DNA of 64,000 nt from Myxococcota bacterium (GCA_022710975.1 JAKLGA010000001.1:620001-684000), one strand, 5' to 3'; positions 6,879-16,959 are shown, counted from the stretch's first letter. Made by a program: numbers and translations. Notes: generated by a model not told the origin, from the letters alone.

Positions 6879-8600
6879 TCAGCGCACCGCCAGGGTGAGC
6901 GCCAGGGGTGGCCCGCCGGCCGCGGCCAGCTCGAGCCGGTGGAGGCCGCTGGCGAGCTCCAGCCCGCCCATGGGCGTCATGCCGCGGGGCCTGCCGTCCA
7001 GCCGCACCACGGAGGCGGGTGCGCTGCGCAGTGCCAGCCTGGCGGGCTGGCCCGCTCCTGCCGGCACCTCGAGTCGCACCTGCACCTCGAGCCCCGCGGC
7101 CTGCAGCCGCAGGCTATGCACTCCCGACCCGAACCGCCGTCCGGCCAGCGACCCAGGCTGGACCACCCCGTCCTCGCCGGCCCAGCCCCGCAGCCCGGCG
7201 CAGGTGAGCTCCACACCCGGCCCAGGCTCTGGCTCCGGCCCGGCCTCCACCGGATCCGTCGCGCTCTCGTCCGGCAGGATCGGTACGATCTGCGCCGGTT
7301 CCTTATCCCTCGAGGAAAAATCTTTCTTTGAGGGTGAGGCAGGAGGGGGAGGAGGGCTGGCATGCCCCGCCTGGTCGGTCGCGGCCAGGCCCGCCTCGCG
7401 GACCAGGGAGGCGAGCGCGAGGCTGGATCTGGACGATTCCGGCCATGCCCTCGGGTCTCCCACCCTCAATGAAAATCCTTCTTTCTGGGGCTGAAGAGGA
7501 TTGGAAGGGGGAGGGGCGGGCTGGGGGCGGAGGGTCAGCCAGGCGGCCAGCGCGGCGGCCGCCAGGCTGCCGGCCAGGGCGAGCCAGGTCGCCCACGCGC
7601 GCCCGCCGGAGCGGGCCGGCGCCCGGGTGCCGACCCCGCGGTCGGCCACCCGCGTGCGGGCGGCGGGGGGCAGGGGCGCGGGCGCGGCCTGCGGGTCCGG
7701 GCCGAAGGCCTCCACCTGCTCGGCCACGCTGCGCGGGCCGGCGTCCACCCCCAGCCCGGCCGCCAGGCGCTCGAGGTCCTCCAGCATGTCCGCCGCCGCG
7801 GCGTAGCGCTCGGCCGGCTGTGCGGCCAGGGCCCGCCGCAGGACGAGGGCCAGGCCCGGGTGCAGCGCGGGGGCGCGGCCGGCGAGCTCGACCACGCCGC
7901 GCCGCGCCTGGGCCAGGGCCTCGGCGGGGCCGGGGCCCGGCCAGGGCGGCGCGCCGGTCAGCAGCTCGAGCAGCACCCCGCCCAGCCCGAACACGTCGGC
8001 GGCCGGGCCGGCCGGCGCGCCCTGGGCCACCTCGGGCGCCAGGTAGGCCGGCTTGCCCGCGCCGCTCGACGGGCCGGCCGTCAGCCCCTGCAGCCGGGCC
8101 AGCCCGAAGTCCGCCAGCTTCACCTCGCCCGCCCGGCCGAGCAGCACGTTGGACGGCCCCAGGTCGCCGTGGACCACCGGGGGCGACTGGGCGTGGGCGT
8201 AGGCCAGCGCGCGCAGGCAGCCCTGGGCCACGGCCAGCGTCAGGCCCAGCGGCAGGCCCTCGGGCCCCTGCCCGGCCGCCCTGCGGGCCGCGAGCAGGCG
8301 GGCGAGGTCGAGCCCCTCCACCAGCTCCATGGCCAGGTAGGCCAGGTCGCCCTCGCGGCCGTAGTCGAGCACCTGGGCCACGTGCGGGTGGTTCAGCGAG
8401 GCGGCCAGGCGGGCCTCCTGGGCGAACTGGTCGCGGAAGGCGGGCAGGCAGGCCAGCTCGGGCCGCATGCGTTTCAGCGCCACGAGCTTGCGGAAGCCCT
8501 CGTCCCGGTCGAGCTGGGCCAGGAAGACCTCGCCCATCCCGCCGGCGCCGAGGGGCCGCAGCAGGCGGTAGGGGCCGAGCCTCTGGGGCGCGTCAGGCAT
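6879..8600 (-). CDS. Hanks-type Ser/Thr protein kinase with transmembrane segment and PEGA-like tail
   Basis: This 573-aa protein has a kinase domain at residues 10-270: glycine loop GAGGMGEV, ATP lysine K43 in VALKRM, catalytic loop HGDLGPSNV near 141-149, and ADFG near 161-164. The loop lacks the Arg before Asp and the Lys of the usual HRDLKPxN. The Asp and DFG remain, so activity is possible but unproven. One membrane span (about 335-355) leads into a Pro/Gly-rich extracytoplasmic linker holding two short AT-rich insertions. The end (SVVRLDGRPRGMTP) looks like a PEGA domain. It heads the kinase > TPR > FHA activator > SppA operon. Start chosen as the ATG at 8600; there is no Shine-Dalgarno, but a -10-like element lies 8 nt upstream. 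Confidence 0.9.
   Translation of the reverse strand: MPDAPQRLGPYRLLRPLGAGGMGEVFLAQLDRDEGFRKLVALKRMRPELACLPAFRDQFAQEARLAASLNHPHVAQVLDYGREGDLAYLAMELVEGLDLARLLAARRAAGQGPEGLPLGLTLAVAQGCLRALAYAHAQSPPVVHGDLGPSNVLLGRAGEVKLADFGLARLQGLTAGPSSGAGKPAYLAPEVAQGAPAGPAADVFGLGGVLLELLTGAPPWPGPGPAEALAQARRGVVELAGRAPALHPGLALVLRRALAAQPAERYAAAADMLEDLERLAAGLGVDAGPRSVAEQVEAFGPDPQAAPAPLPPAARTRVADRGVGTRAPARSGGRAWATWLALAGSLAAAALAAWLTLRPQPAPPPSNPLQPQKEGFSLRVGDPRAWPESSRSSLALASLVREAGLAATDQAGHASPPPPPASPSKKDFSSRDKEPAQIVPILPDESATDPVEAGPEPEPGPGVELTCAGLRGWAGEDGVVQPGSLAGRRFGSGVHSLRLQAAGLEVQVRLEVPAGAGQPARLALRSAPASVVRLDGRPRGMTPMGGLELASGLHRLELAAAGGPPLALTLAVR
7307..7334. repeat. short AT-rich repeat, copy A
   Basis: A 28-bp segment begins CCCTC and ends GAGGG around an A/T-rich core (GAAAAATCTTTCTTT). 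It stands out from a neighbourhood above 75% GC. It lies in frame in the kinase linker. Similar segments occur at 7463-7490 and 10831-10857. Confidence 0.4.
7463..7490. repeat. short AT-rich repeat, copy B
   Basis: This 28-bp segment shares the CCCTC start and a GAAAATCC-TTCTTT core with copy A, 156 bp away, and ends GGGG. It is also in frame inside the kinase linker. The match to copy A needs one single-base gap. Confidence 0.35.
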
Positions 8601-8608
8601 CAGCCTCG

Positions 8609-8637
8609 AGAGTGGCGGAGGGTGGGCTGCGGGTCAA
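8609..8637 (-). promoter_or_regulatory. candidate vegetative promoter of the kinase operon, leaderless
   Basis: On the minus strand TTGACC (-35) is followed after 17 bp by CACTCT (-10), and the kinase ATG starts 8 bp later with no Shine-Dalgarno. The -35 is good and the -10 weak. The geometry matches other start-proximal promoters in the window (50296-50324 and 21682-21711). Confidence 0.35.
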
Positions 8638-8662
8638 GGTCGGAGGCGGGCGCGCGGCGGCC

Positions 8663-10618
<1,956 letters not shown>

Positions 10619-10672
10619 GGCTCGATCCTCCATCGGTTCGGGTTCGCCGCTCTTGGGACCGCCGGACCGTGT

Positions 10673-10688
10673 TACAAGCCCCGTGCCA
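10673..10688 (-). promoter_or_regulatory. possible sigma-54-like promoter of the Cys-rich lipoprotein gene
   Basis: On the minus strand TGGCACG is followed by four bases and TTGTA. The -24 half is perfect and correctly spaced, but the -12 element has GT where GC is almost invariant. Transcription would begin about 44 bases before the lipoprotein ATG. The -24 half also lies in the inverted repeat GCCAGCC/GGCTGGC (about 10685-10706). Confidence 0.25.
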
Positions 10689-10830
10689 GCCCCGACCCAG
10701 GCTGGCCCAGCACGGCTGGCTCGAAGCCAACACGTTCTTCTTCAAGTGGAAAGAGCTCCGGCCGGGAGGCGCCGCGGTCCACCTGGGTCTCGTGGGCAGC
10801 CGACAACCTCGATTGTCGCCTCCGCGCTTA

Positions 10831-10857
10831 CCCTTTGAGAAGTCCTTTTCTTCCATC
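10831..10857. repeat. short AT-rich repeat, copy C (weakest)
   Basis: This segment begins CCCTTTGAGAAGTCC and continues TTTTCTTCCATC, resembling the two copies inside the kinase gene but more diverged. It lies in the non-coding 296-bp gap between the two Cys-rich lipoprotein operons. Apart from short inverted repeats, that gap holds no gene I can support. Confidence 0.25.
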
Positions 10858-10898
10858 ATGTTGATTGTTTTCCAGGCTGTGACAGGCGGACCCTGCGG

Positions 10899-10918
10899 GT
10901 GACAACGGCGGTTGTCAC
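10899..10918. terminator. inverted repeat at the end of the Kazal-lipoprotein operon
   Basis: GTGACAAC and GTTGTCAC form a perfect 8-bp stem around a 4-base loop. The stop codon of the 142-aa gene (10915-10917) lies inside the right arm. There is no T-run, so it may be a factor-dependent terminator or an RNA-stability hairpin. Confidence 0.4.
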
Positions 10919-11343
10919 TCCAGGGAGGGCAGGACCCAGAACTTGCCCTCGGCCTCCACGCGGACCTTGTCCAGCGCGAAGATCAGGCTGGGGCTGCGCT
11001 CGCCCTCCTCGGCCAGGGGCGAGATCAGCAGCTCGACCTGCATGCCGTCCGGGCCGGTGGAGTCGAAGGAGCTCAGCGACACCCCGCTCCCGAACGAGAT
11101 CTCGGTCGGGAAGGCCGGCTGGCCGGACAGGCGGGCGACCAGGCGCGCGTCCAGGGTGACGGCGACCGACAGCGTCTGCCCGCGCCGGCCGAAGTCCGGC
11201 CGGAGCTGGCAGGGGAACACCTCGCGGTTCCCGCGCTGGACGGTCTCCAGGGAGGAGAGGGCATCGCTGCATCCCGACGGACCCGCCAGGGTGAGCCCGG
11301 CCGCAGCCAGGGCCGCGAGGCCGGTGCCGCGCAGCCAGCTCAT
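10915..11343 (-). CDS. small exported protein, probable lipoprotein
   Basis: The 142-aa product has an N-terminal hydrophobic segment (LAALAAAGLTLAG) followed by PSGC, a weak lipobox with C25. The mature part is predicted beta-rich (TLSVAVTLDARL, GMQVELLISPL) and ends KFWVLPSLE. Its ATG overlaps the stop of the upstream inhibitor-domain lipoprotein by 4 bp (ATGA), so the two are translationally coupled and probably act together. I do not recognise the family. Confidence 0.75.
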   Translation of the reverse strand: MSWLRGTGLAALAAAGLTLAGPSGCSDALSSLETVQRGNREVFPCQLRPDFGRRGQTLSVAVTLDARLVARLSGQPAFPTEISFGSGVSLSSFDSTGPDGMQVELLISPLAEEGERSPSLIFALDKVRVEAEGKFWVLPSLE

Positions 11344-13130
11344 GGACTGCACACGCCGCCCTGGCAGGTCTGGCCGGCCGGGCACTCCGCGTCCGTGCGG
11401 CAGGCGATGACGCACACCCCGGACACGCACACCTCGCCCGCGGCGCAGTCGGCGTCGGAGGAGCACGCGCTCGGGCAGTCCTCGTCGATCGCGCCGTCGC
11501 AGTCGTTGTCCACGCCGTCGTCGCAGGCCTCGGCCGCCCCGGGGTTCACCGCGGCGTCCCCGTCGTCGCAGTCCTCCGGGGGCGCGTACCCGTCGCCGTC
11601 GAGATCGACCGGGGCGCGGGCGCAGGTGCCAGCCACGCACACCAGGTCGGCCGGGCAGTCCGCGTCGGTGGAGCAGGCGGGTGGGATCTCGCACCAGCCG
11701 TCGAGGCAGAGCTCGCCAGCGGCGCACTCGGCGTCGCCGGTGCAGGTCGTGGCGCAGCCCTCGTCGACGAGCCCGTCACAGTCGTTGTCCACGCCGTCGC
11801 ACAGCTCGGCCGCCGGCTGGCAGGTCTGCCGGCACAGGCCCGTGGCGACGTCGCAGGTCTCGCCCGCGGCGCAGTCGGCGTCCGCTCGGCAGGCCGGACA
11901 GCCCTCGTCCACCAGCCCGTCGCAGTCGTCGTCCAGGCCGTTGCAGCTCTCCACCAGGCAGCCGGTCGCCGGGCGGCACACGCCTGCCTCGCAGGTCTGG
12001 CCGGCCGGGCAGTCCAGGCCGGCCGCGCAGGGGGTCGGCGCGGCGCAGGTGCCAGCCTGGCACACCAGGCCGGCCGGGCAGTCCGCGTCCGCCGCGCAGG
12101 GGCCCGCGCAACCCTCGTCGGCGTACCCGTCGCAGTCGTTGTCCAGCCCGTCGCCGCACACCTCGGCGTTGCAGGTGTCGCAGGAACCCTGGTGAGCCAG
12201 GCCGACCCCGGCGCAGGCGAGCTCGCAGGCGTTCGGGTAGGTGCGCCCGTCACGGCCGCAGACGGGCGCGTAGGCCGCGCCGCCGCAGTCACAGGCCGGC
12301 TGGCAGGCGCCGGCCTGGCAGCGCATGCCGGCCGGGCAGTCGGCGTCGGCCGCGCAGGCCGGGCTGGCGCAGGCGCCCGTCTGGGCGAGCGCGACCCCGG
12401 CGCAGGCGAGCTCGCAGGCGTTGGCGTAGGTGAGGCCGTCCTGCCCGCACACCGGCGCGTAGGGGTCCGCGGCGCAGTCGCAGGTCGACTGCTCGCGCTG
12501 GCAGCTCCCGTCCCGGCAGACGAAGTCGAGCGGGCAACCGGCGTCGCCGGTGCAGCCCGCCGCGCAGGCGCAGGTCGGGCAACCGCCGGCGTCGGAGGCC
12601 AGCCCGTTCGGGCAGTACAGCCCGCACACCAGGGCGGGGCAGCGGGGCGCCTCGCAGCCCGCGAGGCAATCCACCACCAGGCTGTAGGCGAGGCCCGCGC
12701 GGTCCGGGTCCGCGGCCAGGACGAGGTAGTCTCCGGCGGTCGCCAGGGGCGGTGCGCTCAGGGCCGTCCCGCCCGGGGTGACCCGGGGGGTCCAGGCCAG
12801 CGCCGCGCCGAACAGTCCGTCGGACCGGCGGGGGCCGTACAGCGCCAGGCTCACCCCGGCCCCGGAGTCCAGCTCCAGGGACAGCAGGGTGCCGCCGCCG
12901 ATCCCGACCACCAGGCCGGTGTAGCGGGTCTGGCCCGTGAAGCGTCCCTGCGCGGGGCTGCCGAAGGACACGGCCTCGGGGACGAGCTCCACCCGGCCCT
13001 CGAGCCCGGCCTGATCGAGCAGCAGCGGGGGCGTGAAGGCCTGCTCGCCCTGGCCGCAGGCGCACAGGCCGGCCAGCCAGGCCAGCCCCAGCAGCGTCCG
13101 CGCGCCGGTCACTCGAGATCCTCCTGCCAT
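11340..13130 (-). CDS. Cys-rich lipoprotein with antistasin-like, Kazal-type and MopE-type modules
   Basis: The 596-aa product starts at the ATG at 13130, behind AGGAGG. A lipobox near C23-C25 (LAGLCAC) predicts lipid anchoring. After a beta-type domain (about 35-175) comes an antistasin-like module (CGLYCPNG then GGCPTCAC). Two Kazal-like modules follow, each with the pattern CDC, YAPVCG, DGxTY and NACELACAGV. Four MopE-type CDGxDNDCDG motifs and several DADCPAGxxC modules, with one VDLDGDGYAPPEDC loop, complete the protein. Kazal and antistasin domains are known serine-protease inhibitors, so it may shield the cell from its own or competitors' proteases (inference). It shares repeat types with the lipoprotein at 8663-10618. 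Confidence 0.85.
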   Translation of the reverse strand: MAGGSRVTGARTLLGLAWLAGLCACGQGEQAFTPPLLLDQAGLEGRVELVPEAVSFGSPAQGRFTGQTRYTGLVVGIGGGTLLSLELDSGAGVSLALYGPRRSDGLFGAALAWTPRVTPGGTALSAPPLATAGDYLVLAADPDRAGLAYSLVVDCLAGCEAPRCPALVCGLYCPNGLASDAGGCPTCACAAGCTGDAGCPLDFVCRDGSCQREQSTCDCAADPYAPVCGQDGLTYANACELACAGVALAQTGACASPACAADADCPAGMRCQAGACQPACDCGGAAYAPVCGRDGRTYPNACELACAGVGLAHQGSCDTCNAEVCGDGLDNDCDGYADEGCAGPCAADADCPAGLVCQAGTCAAPTPCAAGLDCPAGQTCEAGVCRPATGCLVESCNGLDDDCDGLVDEGCPACRADADCAAGETCDVATGLCRQTCQPAAELCDGVDNDCDGLVDEGCATTCTGDAECAAGELCLDGWCEIPPACSTDADCPADLVCVAGTCARAPVDLDGDGYAPPEDCDDGDAAVNPGAAEACDDGVDNDCDGAIDEDCPSACSSDADCAAGEVCVSGVCVIACRTDAECPAGQTCQGGVCSP

Positions 13131-13414
13131 CGCGACCTCCTGCGCCACGGGCGCAGGCTGTGCACGAATGATACCAGGTGGGACGCCAGGCTCCAACCCC
13201 AGGCCGCGGCGGGGATCGGACGCCGCCCCGGACCGGCCGGTTCGCTGGCGCGGGCGACAAGCGGGCTTGACGGCCCGGAGGCGGCCAGGGGAAAGTGCTT
13301 GTGGACAGGGCTCCTGGCTCGTGCCGCCCCTGCGCGGGAGCCGTCAAACGCTCTTGTCACCCCGCGCGGCGGGGTGTCCCGCGGGTGGAGGCGTGGCCTC
13401 CGGGGAGGGTCGGG
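13131..13414. other. divergent intergenic region, 284 bp
   Basis: This gap separates the divergent inhibitor-domain lipoprotein and PAS kinase genes. I see TTGACG at about 13267 on the plus strand and no convincing -10. It contains several GC-rich inverted repeats (for example CCCCGCGCGGCGGGG near 13361) but no gene or clear promoter. Confidence 0.4.
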
Positions 13415-14584
13415 ATGGAGCACGTGCTGCCACAGGGCCCGGCGGTCGGGCTGATGCTCTCCCAGGTGCACGAGGGGCTGTTCGTGGTCGACGCCCGGCC
13501 GGCCCTGGCCTACATCAACGACTACGGGGCGCGCGTGCTCGGGTACGCCGACGCGGCCGAGCTCCTGGCCAGCGGCGCCAGCATGTCCGCCTTCTTCACC
13601 GCGCCGGAGGAGATGCAGGCCCTGGTGCGAAATACCCGGGAGCAGGGCACGGTCCCGGGGGCCGAGTTCCAGGTGCGCCGCCGCGACGGAGCCAGCCTGT
13701 GGCTGGAGGTGTCGGCCCACACCGTGCGCGATCCTGCCGGCGCGGTGACCGGCTTCTGGGGGGTGTTCCGCGATCTGACCGCCCGGCGCGAGGCCGAGCT
13801 GGCCCGCGACCGGCTGCACGCCGAGCTGGTCGAGGCGCACCGCCGGCTGGAGAGCACCGGCCGGGCCCTGCGCGAGAGCAACGCGGCCCTGCAGAAGCGC
13901 AACCGCCACCTGCGCGAGTTCACCGCCGCGGTGACCCACGATCTGCGCGCGCCGCTGACCACGCTGAAGGGCTTCGCCGAGATGCTGCAGGCGGATCACG
14001 CCGCGGCGCTCGGGGAGCAGGGCGGCCGGCTGGTCGCGCGTATTCGCGCGGGCGCGGAGCAGATGGCGCTGGTCATGCGCGGTCTTCAGGAACTGGTGCT
14101 CCTGGGGGAGGAGAGCGAGCGGCGGGTGGAGGTGGATCTCGCCCAGGTCATGCGGCAGGTGCTCGAGGGTCGGAGGGCGGATCTCGAGGCGTGCGGAGCG
14201 CGGGTGGAGGTGGCCCCCGAGCTGCCCCGGGCCCTGGCGCATCCGGTCAAGCTCTTCCTGCTGCTGGACAACCTGCTCTCCAACGCGCTCAAGCACCACG
14301 GCGGCCCGGGCGCGCCCCGGGTGTCGCTCGGCTGGCGGCGCGAGGGGGGCGGGGTGTCCTACTGCCTTGAGGACGACGGCCGGGGCGTGTCCGAGGCCGA
14401 CCGGGAGCGGGTCTTCGAGCTTGGCTTCCGCGCGGATCGCGACCGACCCGGGGCGGGCATCGGCCTGGTCATCGCCCGGCGGGTGGTGGAGCTGTACGGG
14501 GGGCGCATCTGGGTCGAGCGCGCCAGCTCGGGCGGGGCGCGCTTCTGCTTCCAGCTCAGCGACGTTCCCCCAGCAGTCGTTTGA
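13415..14584 (+). CDS. PAS-domain sensor histidine kinase, soluble
   Basis: The 389-aa kinase has no membrane span. It has one PAS domain (residues 8-118, with VHEGLFVVDARPALAYIN), a coiled-coil linker (about 120-168), and a HisKA domain with phospho-acceptor H175 in AAVTHDLRAPLTTLKG. The HATPase domain shows LLDNLLSNALKHH (N box), EDDGRGV (G1) and GAGIGLVIARRVVELYGG (G2). The architecture resembles bacteriophytochrome-type kinases without the chromophore modules. The start is the ATG at 13415 after GGGGAGG; an upstream in-frame ATG at 13295 lacks a ribosome site. No response regulator is adjacent, so its partner is unknown. The 3' end overlaps the convergent amidotransferase by 29 bp. Confidence 0.9.
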   Translation: MEHVLPQGPAVGLMLSQVHEGLFVVDARPALAYINDYGARVLGYADAAELLASGASMSAFFTAPEEMQALVRNTREQGTVPGAEFQVRRRDGASLWLEVSAHTVRDPAGAVTGFWGVFRDLTARREAELARDRLHAELVEAHRRLESTGRALRESNAALQKRNRHLREFTAAVTHDLRAPLTTLKGFAEMLQADHAAALGEQGGRLVARIRAGAEQMALVMRGLQELVLLGEESERRVEVDLAQVMRQVLEGRRADLEACGARVEVAPELPRALAHPVKLFLLLDNLLSNALKHHGGPGAPRVSLGWRREGGGVSYCLEDDGRGVSEADRERVFELGFRADRDRPGAGIGLVIARRVVELYGGRIWVERASSGGARFCFQLSDVPPAVV

Positions 14585-15245
14585 CCAGGGCGGGCGCCAC
14601 GCGGCTGTCCCGCACCGGGCCGGCCAGCGCGCGCTCGAAGTCGGCCCGCTGGGCGGGCCAGCGCGAGATGGAGCCCCGCAGGAACCCCGCGCCCTCCTCG
14701 GGCCCGACCTCGGGGTGGGCCTGGACGCCCCAGACCGCGAGCGCGCCCCAGCGGAGCGCCTGCACGGCGCAGCCGGGGCTCCTGGCCAGCAGCTGCAGCT
14801 CCGGGTGGCAGCCGGGCACCACCTCGTCGAAGTGCGACACCCAGCAGGCGAAGGGGGCCGCGGGCAGCAGCTCGTCCGCGCAGTCGACCTGGACCTCGAG
14901 CCAGCCGAACTCGGGCGTGGCCGAGCGGCGCACGGCCCGGGGGCCGGCGAAGGCATAGGCGATGAGCTGGTGCCCCCAGCAGGAGCCCAGGATGCGCGCC
15001 CCACGCCGGGCGGCCTCGCGCACCCAGGCGGCCTCGGCCTCGGCCCAGGGCGCCCGCTCGCAGATGGAGGCCTCCGAGCCGGTCAGGATGACCGCGCGGT
15101 GGAGCCCCGGCTCGGGCAGCGCCTGGCCCGAGACCGGGTGCACGCAGTCCGGCGCGAAGCCGGCCGCGGCGGTCCAGTGGCCGAGGGGCCGGTAGAAGTC
15201 GTGGTCCAGGGCGTTGTCGATGACGAGCAGGGGGCTGGGCTTCAT
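14556..15245 (-). CDS. class I glutamine amidotransferase-like protein
   Basis: The 229-aa product is a stand-alone GATase-1 domain. The nucleophile is C89 in GSCWGHQL, and the other triad residues are H177 and E179 in QAHPEV. It resembles the GMP-synthase-like amidotransferase proteins that hydrolyse gamma-glutamyl bonds; the substrate cannot be told from sequence. The start is the ATG at 15245 behind GAGGAGG. Its last 29 bp overlap the convergent histidine kinase gene, so neither gene has its own terminator. Confidence 0.85.
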   Translation of the reverse strand: MKPSPLLVIDNALDHDFYRPLGHWTAAAGFAPDCVHPVSGQALPEPGLHRAVILTGSEASICERAPWAEAEAAWVREAARRGARILGSCWGHQLIAYAFAGPRAVRRSATPEFGWLEVQVDCADELLPAAPFACWVSHFDEVVPGCHPELQLLARSPGCAVQALRWGALAVWGVQAHPEVGPEEGAGFLRGSISRWPAQRADFERALAGPVRDSRVAPALVKRLLGERR

Positions 15246-15384
15246 CCGTGGGCCTCCTCGGGGAGGTATACCGCGGCCCAGGGTGGGGCTCAAACACGAT
15301 CGGGCGTGGGTGGACACCGGGGCGGGTGTCTGGTGGCTAGTGGCGAGTGGCGAGTGAGGAGGGAGAGTGTGATAACTTCGGCGC

Positions 15385-16905
15385 ATGCGCAGGGTCCAGG
15401 GCATGGTCCTCGTGGCTGTCGTGCTGGTTGCCGTGGCGTCCGCGTTCGCACGGGACGTGCCGGTCTCGACCGTGGCGGAGCTCAGGGCGGCCGTCCAGGC
15501 CGCGCAGCCGGGGGACGTGATCCTGCTCGCCGATGGGACGTACGCCTTCGATCAGGGCGGGTGGGCGCTCGACTGCGCAGCGGCGGGCAGCGAGGCCCAG
15601 CCCATCGTGGTACGCGCGGTGAACCCCCGGCAGGCGCGGATCGAGCTCGGGAACGCGGCCAGCGGTTCGGTGGTGGAGGGCTTCCACGTCAGCGGGCCGC
15701 ACTGGCGCGTCGAGGGGCTCGACGTCCGGGGCACCTGCGCGGACGACTCGGCCTGCGAGCACGCCTTCCACGTGGTGGGCGGGGCGGTGGGCTTCGTGCT
15801 GCGGGGCAACCGGATCGTGGACTTCAACGCCCAGCTCAAGGTGAACGCGGACGGGGATCACCGGCTGCCCGACGGCGGGCTGGTCGAGGGGAACGAGGTC
15901 TTCGACACCCGCGCGCGCCAGACCGGCAACCCGGTCACCAAGCTCAACATCGACAACGCCTCGGGCTGGGTCGTGCGCGACAACCTCCTGTACGATTTCC
16001 ACAAGGTCGGCGGGGTGTCCTACGGGGCGTTCCACAAGGGGGGCAGCCAGGACCCGGTGTTCGAGCGCAACCTGGTGCTGTGCGCCTGGCACGACACGGG
16101 CGGTGACACCCGCATCGGCCTGTCCTTCGGCGGCGGCGGGATGGGGGCCGGGCTGTGCCCGCCCTGGGACGGCTCGGACTGCAACCCCGAGACCGTGGGC
16201 GGCGTGATGCGGAACAACATCGTGATCCAATGCAGCGACGTGGGCATCTACCTGAACGAGGCGCAGGACACGCGGCTGCTGCACAACACGCTCGTCGAGA
16301 CCACGGGCGTGGACTTCCGCTTCGCGACCTCCACGGGTGAGGCGCATGGCAACGTGCTGTCCTCGGTCATCCGCACCCGCGACGGCGCGAGCTTCACCGG
16401 CGACGACAATCTCACGGGCGTCGCCGCCGCCGACTTCGCCGCCTGGTACGCAAACCCCCTCGAGGGCGACCTGCGCCTGCGCGGAGACGTGTCGGCCCTG
16501 CTCGATCGCGGCGGCGCGACGGCGGGGGTGGCCGACGACTTCTGCGGGCGAGTCCGGACGGACGGGAGGTACGACTGGGGGGCGCTGGAGCACTCGCTCG
16601 GGGACTGCGAGGACGGAGCGGACGGATCGGACGGATCCGACGGATCGGACGGATCGGACGGATCGGACGGATCGGACGATGTGGACGACGGGTCCGACGA
16701 CGGATCCGACGGATCGGACGGATCCGACGGATCGGACGGATCGGACGGATCCGACGGGGCGGACGGTTCGGACGGATCGGACACGGCCGACCACGCGACC
16801 CTCTCCGGGAGCTGCGGCTGCGGCGCCGGCGGGGCGACCTCGCTCTCCCTCGGGTTGCTCGCGCTGGCCTGCCTGGCCCTCGCGCGGAGCCGGCGGCGCG
16901 CCTGA
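15385..16905 (+). CDS. secreted right-handed beta-helix protein with Gly-Ser-Asp linker and MYXO-CTERM-like tail
   Basis: The 506-aa product has a signal peptide (1-24). A parallel beta-helix at about 30-400 opens with VSTVAELRAAVQAAQPGDVI and DGTYAF, an entry seen in chondroitinase-B and pectate-lyase-like proteins. Repeated coil motifs follow (VVEGFHVSGPHWRVEGLDV, VLRGNRIVDFN, VMRNNIVIQCSDVGIYL). A long (G-S-D)n linker spans residues 412-468. The end has Cys residues in SCGCGAGG, a hydrophobic span and RSRRRA. That is the layout of MYXO-CTERM sorting tails, processed by myxosortase and linked to the cell surface. No myxosortase gene is in the window. Polysaccharide binding or cleavage is inferred. 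The ATG is close to a TGATAAC element, so the mRNA may be nearly leaderless. Confidence 0.85.
   Translation: MRRVQGMVLVAVVLVAVASAFARDVPVSTVAELRAAVQAAQPGDVILLADGTYAFDQGGWALDCAAAGSEAQPIVVRAVNPRQARIELGNAASGSVVEGFHVSGPHWRVEGLDVRGTCADDSACEHAFHVVGGAVGFVLRGNRIVDFNAQLKVNADGDHRLPDGGLVEGNEVFDTRARQTGNPVTKLNIDNASGWVVRDNLLYDFHKVGGVSYGAFHKGGSQDPVFERNLVLCAWHDTGGDTRIGLSFGGGGMGAGLCPPWDGSDCNPETVGGVMRNNIVIQCSDVGIYLNEAQDTRLLHNTLVETTGVDFRFATSTGEAHGNVLSSVIRTRDGASFTGDDNLTGVAAADFAAWYANPLEGDLRLRGDVSALLDRGGATAGVADDFCGRVRTDGRYDWGALEHSLGDCEDGADGSDGSDGSDGSDGSDGSDDVDDGSDDGSDGSDGSDGSDGSDGSDGADGSDGSDTADHATLSGSCGCGAGGATSLSLGLLALACLALARSRRRA
16617..16790 (+). repeat. tandem 9-bp-type repeat coding for Gly-Ser-Asp
   Basis: Units of GACGGATCG or GACGGATCC are repeated about 15 times, broken once by a short acidic stretch (DDVDD) near 16677. 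They code for the flexible acidic linker of the beta-helix protein. Such arrays change length by slippage, so linker length may vary between strains. Confidence 0.85.
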
Positions 16906-16959
16906 GCGGGCGCTCGATCCTTGACAGCCCCCGGGGGCTGGGGGACCTTGCTAGTCGGC

